The notes under the pieces were generated by a model. It ran no database searches, was not told the DNA's origin, and worked only from the letters and a program-made list of their open reading frames with translations. The position numbers and the translations under genes were made by a program. Shown here one piece after another: positions 1-5,256 of a stretch of 5,256 nucleotides of DNA. Source of the DNA: an uncultured Gammaproteobacteria bacterium (GTDB lineage: Bacteria > Pseudomonadota > Gammaproteobacteria > CAIUAS01); assembly GCA_903897205.1 (NCBI GenBank), contig CAIUAS010000187.1:1-5256 (forward strand), given 5' to 3'. Positions within the stretch are counted from its first letter, which is position 1. Each line of letters opens with the position of its first letter.

Positions 1-702
1 CGTGCAAATTTAGCTGGCATTAAATCATCTTGTGCGCCTGAAATTAAATAAGCCTTGATTTTGATTTGTTGCGCAACATTCTGATGCCGGAATTTTGCTA
101 TCATTAAAAAATACGTATTAATAATTTTTTGATCAGTTGTTCCTAAAACAAATGCTTCAATTCGATCCTCGGTTTGTAAAATTTTAATTTTCTCCATGTT
201 TTTAATAAAAGCAGGCAGGCGCTCAAAATTTTCTTTAAATTGTTGTGCCGAGCGTTGCGAAAATTGTTCGCCGGTTATGGTGTATTCTTTAGACGACCAT
301 GAGATCATCGTAGTACTAATTAAAATAATTTGTTTAATATAATTAGGGTGTTCCGCTGCAATGGTTTGAGCCAAAAATCCGCCAAAGGACCAACCGACCA
401 ACGTTACAGGTACAGATTGAATGAACTGGCTGCTACGTAATTTGTCAGTCACCTCAACGATTACAGCAGACAGATCACTAAATGTAGCGACTCCTTCGAT
501 CCAATCACTTGTACCTATACCGGGATAATTAATTACAATGACCTTGAAATATTTTGCCAAAATAGTAATTTGATTAATCCAAATAATTGCGCTCGTATTA
601 AAAGGCGGCAAAAATATAATAGCTTCACCTTCGCCTGCAGTTACAATCTCTATAGATTTATGATTATCAAGCACTACTTTTTTTATTGTAATTTTTGTTT
701 TG
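1..702 (-). other. C-terminal alpha/beta-hydrolase, probable chain-release thioesterase (truncated by window edge)
   Basis: From about residue 1518 the protein has an alpha/beta-hydrolase fold. A first strand pair (ITIKKVVL, SIEIVTAGEGEAIIFLPPF) is followed by KVIVINYPGIGTSD (1571-1584). The nucleophile elbow is LVGWSFGGFLAQTIA with Ser1623. A further strand, IKQIILISTTMIS, lies downstream. The acid is probably Asp1743 in YLISGAQDDLMP. The catalytic His should lie just past the left edge and is not seen. Placed directly after the last visible ACP, the domain most likely hydrolyses or cyclises the ACP2-bound chain to release the product. The DYPG.G.SD-like strand resembles general Abhydrolase_1/MhpC hydrolases as much as the classical PKS thioesterase family, so an editing or cyclising role is an alternative. 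The region is markedly more AT-rich than KS1. Confidence 0.85.
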
Positions 703-3700
703 CCGCCACTTGCTTCATAAGAGCGAATAAATTCGGTCATTGAAATAATATATTCTTTATTAAACGATTCTATTTTTTCTTGAGACATTAAGTTGATGAT
801 GTCTCCCACTTGTTCAAGATGATTAAAGTGGGTTGAAAGTGTGGATGCCTGTTTTGAGTAATGAGTATAAATATGAGTAACCAGCTTTTCTAAACTAGGA
901 TGCTCGAACAACACAAAATCATCTAATTCTGGATAATGCTGAAGCAGCTCTTGGTGGATGCGAGAGCCGGTAATAGAATCAATACCAAAATTAGCAAAAT
1001 CTTCATTTACGTCCATTGCTTCAGGTAAATCTCCTAAAACTTTTTTAAATATTGATTCAACTGTTTTGTATATTTTTGCTGTCGCTGCTTGCTCTGGGTT
1101 GCGATCAATAATAGATTGTTTTACAGGTGCCGCATTATCTTTTAAACGGATTAATTTGTGCTTAAAACTATAACCCGGCAAAAATACTTTTTGATAACGG
1201 GGCATCATTTTTTGCCAATCGACTTTTTGGCCTTGTACCCAAGTAGCGGCCATGCTTAATAAATCGCCTTCAGCCGTTTGTTCCAGCGAAGGCGCTGCTG
1301 CTAATTTATAATAAAACACATTGGTTTTAAGCTTGAATGCATGATGTTGTTGATAATGTTCCCTAATGCTTTTAAGTTCAGTCAGTAAAGCTTCAATATT
1401 ATTTGCGCAAACTAAGGCTAACCTACAGCGCCGTTCTGCCCTGCCTTGCTGCAAAGTTCCCGCAATATTAATAACGCTATAATGTCCATTGAATATACGA
1501 TACTGATGTTCGGCTAAAAATAAATATAATTTTTCTAGAACTGCAAATAATTGTGGTTCTGTATCTGCACTTAAGGGAATTAATACATGAGGCGATTTTA
1601 ATTCTAAATCCTGAGCGCTATCCGTAACATATTCTTCCAATACAACATGCGTATTCGTACCGCCCGCGCCAAATGAACTAATGCCCGCGCGTCGCGCTGT
1701 TTCTTTGGCAACAGGCCAAATTGATAAATCTTTCTGCACATAAAATGGCGTTTCACTAAATTGAATATTTTTATTTAATTCTGCGTCATGCATCACATTA
1801 GGAAATAATTTTCCGCTTTGGAATTGTAATATCACTTTGGTTACTTGCGCAATTCCTGCGGCCGCTTCTAAATGTCCCATGTTTGATTTGATCGATGAAA
1901 TTGGGCAAGACTGTTTAGCAACCGTATCTTTGTTGAAAACCTGAGTAAGTGCGCCAATTTCAATAGGATCACCTAACTGTGTCCCTGTCCCATGGCATTC
2001 AATAAAGCCAATACTTTGTGGGCGGACTTGAGCTTGGTTTAGTGCAAGCTCAATCACTTTGCCTTGTGCATCTGGATCAGGCACGGTAAAACCATGAGTT
2101 TTACCGTCGTTTCCTGCGGCTGCTCCTTTAATCACGGCCAAAATATTATCTTGATCTCGCATTGCATCGCTTAGCCTTTTTAATAGAATTAACCCAATGC
2201 CTTCCCCAGGAACATAACCACTGCCGCCTTCAGTAAACGCATGACACTTGCCGTCTTTGGCCATAAAATTAAATTGGCTTAACAATACATATTTACTAGG
2301 ATGCAAACTCAAATTAACGCCACCAACCAACGCCATGGTACAACGACCTTCACGTACTGCGTGAAAAGCTTCATAAATAGCAAATAACGAAGAAGAACAC
2401 GCTGTATCCAACGTGACGCTCGGGCCCGTTAAATTAAAATAATAAGATAACCGATTAGCGTAAGAGTAAGTTTGCGATGTGTAAGGCAAATAGGTTTGCT
2501 GCGCTTGGTTAGATTCGGCAATGATTTGTTGATAATCATGAAAAGAAGCGCCTATATAAACACCGATGTTATTGTCTTTTTGCTTTAACCAATGCAGAGG
2601 ATTGTAACCTGCGCTTTCAAAACAATGCCATGCTTCTTCGAGCAATAACCGCTCTTCAGGATGCACAAGCAAAGCTTCATTAAACGACATTTGAAAATGT
2701 TCGTAATCGAAACTATCGACATTATTAATAAAGCTGCCCCATTTAGCATACGTTTTATTGGGCGCTTTGCTATCTTGGGAGTAATAGCGCTGATAATCCC
2801 AACGTGATGCTGGAATTTCTTCAATTAGATCCGCACCTTGTTTAAGCTTTTCAAATAAACTGGCAAGCTCATCTGCTTGGGGATAACGGCCTGCGGCCCC
2901 GATGATGGCCACGTATTCATTCGCATGACGGGATGGCGTTAATGCAGAGGGCAACTGCGCAGGCGCTGCGAGTTGATCCTGTTCATGAATACGTGTCGCT
3001 AGATCATGTAAGGACCGGGCTGCAAAAAATAAAGAAGTATCTTTTTTGCCGATCACAATTTCCAGCTCTTTCGCTAGGCCAGCGACGACAATAGAATCAA
3101 AACCATAATTTTGTAATTCTTCATGCACATCAATTTGCTCAACAGCCAGTTTTGTCAGTGACGCCAATTTGTTTTTGAGTAAAGCAAGGATCTCGTCAAA
3201 GCTATAAATCCCTGTACTCGTTTTGGGCGTCGCAATAATAGGAAGCGCTTGCGCGGTAGACAAAGCAGAAAAATAAGCAGCATTCGTATTTATCAACGGC
3301 AGCCAATGGCGTTGCTTTAAAAACGGATAGATAGGCAATTCAATTTTTTGCTTAGGCTCATTTTGGTGCAACAGTTCCCATTCCATGGTGTAGCCTTTTA
3401 CATATAAATTAGCCAAAATCCTTAATTGTTTTGCATACTGTGGATCCTGTACGTCCTGCAGGGTGCTGAGTTTTTCAATTACACGCTCCAATACCTCTTC
3501 ATAAATAGCGGCATCATCCGGCTGAACATCCGTCAATGTTCCTAGGAAAGAATGAGTCGCAGATTGTTTAGTGATAGCTTTATCGATGTTCTCTAATAAA
3601 TCTGTAAAAGAACCAGCAATGATCGCGCAGCGAAGGTTAAAATGGTTACGCCCGGTATTTAAGGTGTAACTGATCGAACTTAAATCAACACCTTGATCCT

Positions 3701-5256
3701 CTGCTTTTTCTGCCCATGCTTTAAAATTAATTAATAACTCTTGTAAAGTTTGCGCATATTTAGCGGAGAAGGTGAAAAGATAACACGGTTTGCGCTGAAA
3801 TTGTTTTAGATCAAAGGGGGCTTTAGCGGGCGCTTCTTCTAAAACCACGTGGGCATTAACTCCGCCAAAGCCAAAAGAACTGACGCCGGCGCGTCTTGGC
3901 AAAGCGTTACCTGTATGATCGTTAGCGCATTCCCATGACCGGTTTTCTGTAAGCAGATAGAACCCCGTATCTTTCAAATCAATATAAGGATTCATTTCTT
4001 GAAAATTAGCAATGCCTGGCAACACCTTATGCCGAAAAGCTAATAACACTTTAATTAAGCCTGCAATTCCCGCTGCTGTTTCTAAGTGGCCAATGTTCGT
4101 TTTAACGGCACTGATGCCGCAGTGTAAAGAAGCAGATGGAATTCCTTTTTCCATATTTTCTTGTTGTAATGCTTTAAAAGCTTTTTTCAATCCATTGATT
4201 TCAATCGGATCACCTAAGGCAGTGCCAGTTCCATGCGCTTCAATCAATCCCACACTGCTGATGGGAATATTGGCGCGGCGGTAAGCAGTCTTTAGTAATT
4301 CTGCTTGCGCATTAGGGTTCGGCGCAGTCAATGTGTTTACACGTCCGCCATGATTAACGGCCGTCCCTTTAATAACACCATGGATTAAATCACCGTCTGC
4401 TAACGCTTGCGCAAGTGGTTTTAATACCACGACGCCCACGCCTTCACCACGTACATAGCCGTTCGCGTGTTTATCGAAGGTCTTACAACGGCCATCCGGC
4501 GACAACATGCCTGCTTTGCCAAATGCAATGTGTAAGGTCGGGGTCAACATGACATTGACGCCGCCTGCAATGGCCATATCGCAATCACCAGACTGAATGG
4601 CTTGTACCGCACGATGAACAGCCACTAATGAGCTGGAGCAAGCTGTATCAATCGCTTCACTAGGCCCTTGCAAATCCAATAAATAAGAAACACGGTTTGC
4701 TAAAATACTATGCGCTATGCCAGTGGCAGTATAAGCTTCAATGGGTACACATTGCTGCAAAAGTTCTGCATAATCCTGGCTGGCAACACCCACGAAAAGC
4801 CCTGCTTTCATGTGATGCAGTCGCGTTAAGGGATAATTAGCGTTTTCTAAGCTCTGACAAACACATTGCAAAAATAACCGTTGCTGTGGATCCATCAATT
4901 CGGCTTCCCGAGGAGAAATGCCAAAAAATCCTGCATCAAATTTATCAACATCTGTGATAAAACCGCCCCACTTTGAATTCGTTTTATTTTCTTCGTCAAT
5001 CGAACCATACACTTTTTGAAAATCCCATCGCTCGGTGGGTATTTCTGCAATTGCACTTTGGGTAGCCATTAAATTTTCCCAAAATTGATTGAGATCAGCT
5101 GCGCCCGGGAAAATGCCCGCCATGCCCACGATAGCGATCTCGGTCAATCTGTTCGAATGCTCTTTTTGTGTTGCTGCAGGTTGAACTTCTTTATTTTTTA
5201 TAAACCGAACAAATTCTGTCTTTGCTTGGGCTAAAGCAGGTTGTGATATGAGCGGC
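1..5256 (-). CDS. Trans-AT type I polyketide synthase, C-terminal part (KS-ACP-KS-ACP-hydrolase), partial at both ends
   Basis: One uninterrupted reading frame spans the whole window: 1751 complete codons, no stop, no frameshift, and start and stop codons both outside. The protein is a modular polyketide synthase that extends a carrier-bound acyl chain by Claisen condensations and then releases it; such megasynthases act in the cytoplasm. Domain order by residue: KS1 39-474, post-KS linker 475-652, ACP1 686-758, KS2 780-1208, post-KS linker 1209-1372, ACP2 1395-1466, helical linker about 1467-1518, alpha/beta-hydrolase about 1519 to beyond 1751. All KS triad residues and both ACP serines are present. 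No acyltransferase, ketoreductase, dehydratase or methyltransferase fits between the domains, which marks the trans-AT class. The first Met seen is residue 45, already inside KS1, so the start is upstream, probably with more modules before it. The family is very secure; the product is unknown. Confidence 0.97.
703..857 (-). other. Helical linker between ACP2 and the hydrolase
   Basis: Residues 1467-1517 are polar and look helical, with segments such as HLEQVGDIINLMSQEKIESF and EYIISMTEFIRSYEASGG. The stretch joins ACP2 to the first strand of the hydrolase. I recognise no catalytic motif in it. It is longer than a minimal ACP-thioesterase linker and may act as a spacer or a dimerising helix; that is inference. 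Confidence 0.5.
858..1073 (-). other. Acyl carrier protein domain 2 (ACP2)
   Basis: Residues 1395-1466 form a carrier domain whose phosphopantetheine serine is Ser1427 in NFGIDSITGSRI. It is preceded by VLGDLPEAMDVNEDF, and followed by the helix-2 and helix-3 pattern ending in LFEHPSLEKLVTHIY, which is standard for modular PKS carriers. It holds the fully extended chain before transfer to the downstream hydrolase. The position six after the serine is Ile1433, so the beta-branching Trp is absent here too. Confidence 0.94.
1140..1631 (-). other. Post-KS linker (module 2)
   Basis: Residues 1209-1372 repeat the layout of the module 1 linker. It begins with the strand VLIPLSADT (1225-1233). A segment reading INIAGTLQQGRAERRCRLALV follows, equivalent to the TL..GR segment of the first linker. 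It continues with MAATWVQGQKVDWQKM (1335-1350) and the closing motif LPGYSF at 1359-1364. That motif departs from LPTYPF, with Gly for Thr and Ser for Pro. There is no acyltransferase or reductase signature, and at about 165 residues no room for one. Confidence 0.8.
1632..2918 (-). other. Ketosynthase domain 2 (KS2), intact triad with unusual motif variants
   Basis: Residues 780-1208 form a second full-length ketosynthase, joined to ACP1 by a linker of about 20 residues. It starts at EYVAIIGAAGRYP and ends at SSFGAGGTNTHVVLEE. The triad is complete: Cys953 in DTACSSSL, His1088 in ECHGTGT and His1128 in KSNMGHLE, with spacings of 135 and 40 residues. The stretch ANRLSYYFNLTGPS before the nucleophile is typical of trans-AT ketosynthases. 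Two motifs differ from KS1. The usual DPQ(Q/E)R is HPEER at 865-869 (Asp to His, Gln to Glu). The NHGG region is GNDGK at 1048-1052. Neither change removes a catalytic residue, so the domain should still condense. The differences suggest a clade, and hence a substrate preference, distinct from KS1. Confidence 0.95.
2982..3200 (-). other. Acyl carrier protein domain 1 (ACP1)
   Basis: Residues 686-758 form a carrier domain of normal size. The phosphopantetheine attachment site is Ser721 in NYGFDSIVVAGL. It is preceded by the usual helix and DVHEELQNY loop, and followed by a helix ending near FFAARSLHDLATRI. It carries the extender unit for KS1 and then presents the extended chain to KS2. It is a single ACP, not a tandem pair. 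The residue six positions after the serine is Leu727, not the Trp reported for ACPs that undergo HMG-CoA-synthase-type beta-branching, so beta-branching here is unlikely. Confidence 0.93.
3300..3833 (-). other. Post-KS linker with LPTYPF-like motif (module 1)
   Basis: Residues 475-652 match the region that follows ketosynthases in AT-less modules. It begins with a KS-flanking fold (FTFSAKYAQTL, then SYTLNTGRNHF near residues 547-557). It continues with a helical stretch ending in ILANLYVKGYTMEWELL (613-629) and closes with LPIYPFLKQRHW (640-651), a near-consensus LPTYPF...RYW motif. The linker is about 180 residues long, with no GHSxG acyltransferase nucleophile motif and no Rossmann dinucleotide-binding motif. 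In this family the region packs against the KS and is proposed to help dock the discrete acyltransferase. Its presence without an AT is the main evidence for a trans-AT system. Confidence 0.85.
3834..5141 (-). other. Ketosynthase domain 1 (KS1), intact catalytic triad
   Basis: Residues 39-474 form a full-length beta-ketoacyl synthase that takes the upstream acyl chain onto its cysteine and condenses it with an extender on ACP1. It opens with EIAIVGMAGIFPGA and includes FFGISPREAELMDPQQRLFL (residues 111-129 region). The active-site cysteine is Cys206 in DTACSSSL. The catalytic histidines are His341 in EAHGTGT and His390 in KTNIGHLE. The NHGG motif at residues 301-304 is common in trans-AT ketosynthases. 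The domain closes with SSFGFGGVNAHVVLEE. The Cys-to-first-His spacing is 135 residues. The His-to-His spacing is 49, nine longer than in KS2, because of a loop around residues 364-380. Nothing suggests a non-elongating KS. The substrate clade cannot be assigned without a phylogeny. Confidence 0.95.
5142..5256 (-). other. Interdomain linker upstream of KS1 (incomplete)
   Basis: Residues 1-38 of the visible protein are Gln-, Ala- and Lys-rich and contain no Met, then run straight into the KS1 start motif EIAIVGMAG. A short stretch around residues 11-22 (QAKTEFVRFIKNK) could form an amphipathic helix. This is either the linker from an upstream ACP or the end of an N-terminal docking region; the window does not show which. 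No catalytic motif is visible. Confidence 0.6.

Noticed and set aside
703..830. Possible internal start giving a free-standing hydrolase (Met1490 or Met1506)
   Set aside because: The GGGAG upstream of Met1490 sits about 14 bases away, too far for a good ribosome binding site. Met1506 has none. The frame runs through from ACP2 without a stop.
958..1173. A 71-codon open frame on the plus strand starting at an ATG
   Set aside because: It lies antisense to ACP2 and the end of the preceding linker, whose coding frame is clearly conserved. The peptide resembles no family I recognise.
2585..2824. A 79-codon minus-strand open frame
   Set aside because: It is out of frame with KS2 and covers the region encoding the HPEER motif. 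It is a frame shadow, and the KS2 frame continues without a break.
1632..2918. KS2 as a non-elongating KS0 because of its altered motifs
   Set aside because: Cys953, His1088 and His1128 are all present with normal spacing. The altered residues are not part of the triad.
858..3200. ACPs specialised for beta-branching
   Set aside because: The Trp expected six residues after the phosphopantetheine serine is Leu in ACP1 and Ile in ACP2.
3200..3833. Hidden acyltransferase or ketoreductase between KS1 and ACP1
   Set aside because: The segment is only about 210 residues, has no GHSxG or Rossmann glycine motif, and matches a post-KS linker throughout.
4012..4284. A 90-codon plus-strand open frame
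   Set aside because: It is antisense to the HGTGT-NIGH part of KS1. It is a shadow of a GC-richer conserved coding region.

Overview
The window lies entirely inside one very large gene on the minus strand. A single reading frame (complementary codons whose lowest coordinate is a multiple of 3) is open for all 1751 complete codons. I translated every codon and found no stop and no frameshift. Both ends of the gene lie outside the window. Residue numbers below count from the first complete codon at 5255-5253, so residue n has lowest coordinate 5256-3n.

The product is a multimodular type I polyketide synthase of the trans-acyltransferase (AT-less) kind. In protein order (right to left on the + strand) it reads: tail of an upstream linker, ketosynthase KS1, post-KS linker ending in an LPTYPF-like motif, acyl carrier protein ACP1, KS2, a second post-KS linker, ACP2, a helical linker, and a C-terminal alpha/beta-hydrolase that probably acts as the chain-releasing thioesterase. 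The hydrolase is cut by the left edge after its catalytic Asp and before its catalytic His.

Both KS domains keep the Cys-His-His triad and both ACPs keep the phosphopantetheine serine, so two successive condensations followed by release are plausible. Only about 190-210 residues separate each KS from its ACP. That leaves no room for AT, KR, DH, ER or methyltransferase domains. Extender units must come from a separate acyltransferase, and any beta-keto processing would have to happen in trans. If both modules elongate, the released end of the chain would carry a 3,5-dioxo pattern, which often leads to pyrones, lactones or enolised diketones.

The organism cannot be named from this sequence. 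The window is moderately AT-rich (about 35% GC by hand count over positions 1-720, near 50% in sampled parts of KS1), with much TTA for Leu and CAA for Gln. This would suit a low-GC bacterium such as a Legionella/Coxiella-like gammaproteobacterium, with a Bacillus-type host as an alternative; this is weak inference. There is no intergenic space, RNA gene, mobile element, CRISPR array or visible regulatory site. The short open frames in other frames overlap conserved PKS domains and are shadows.
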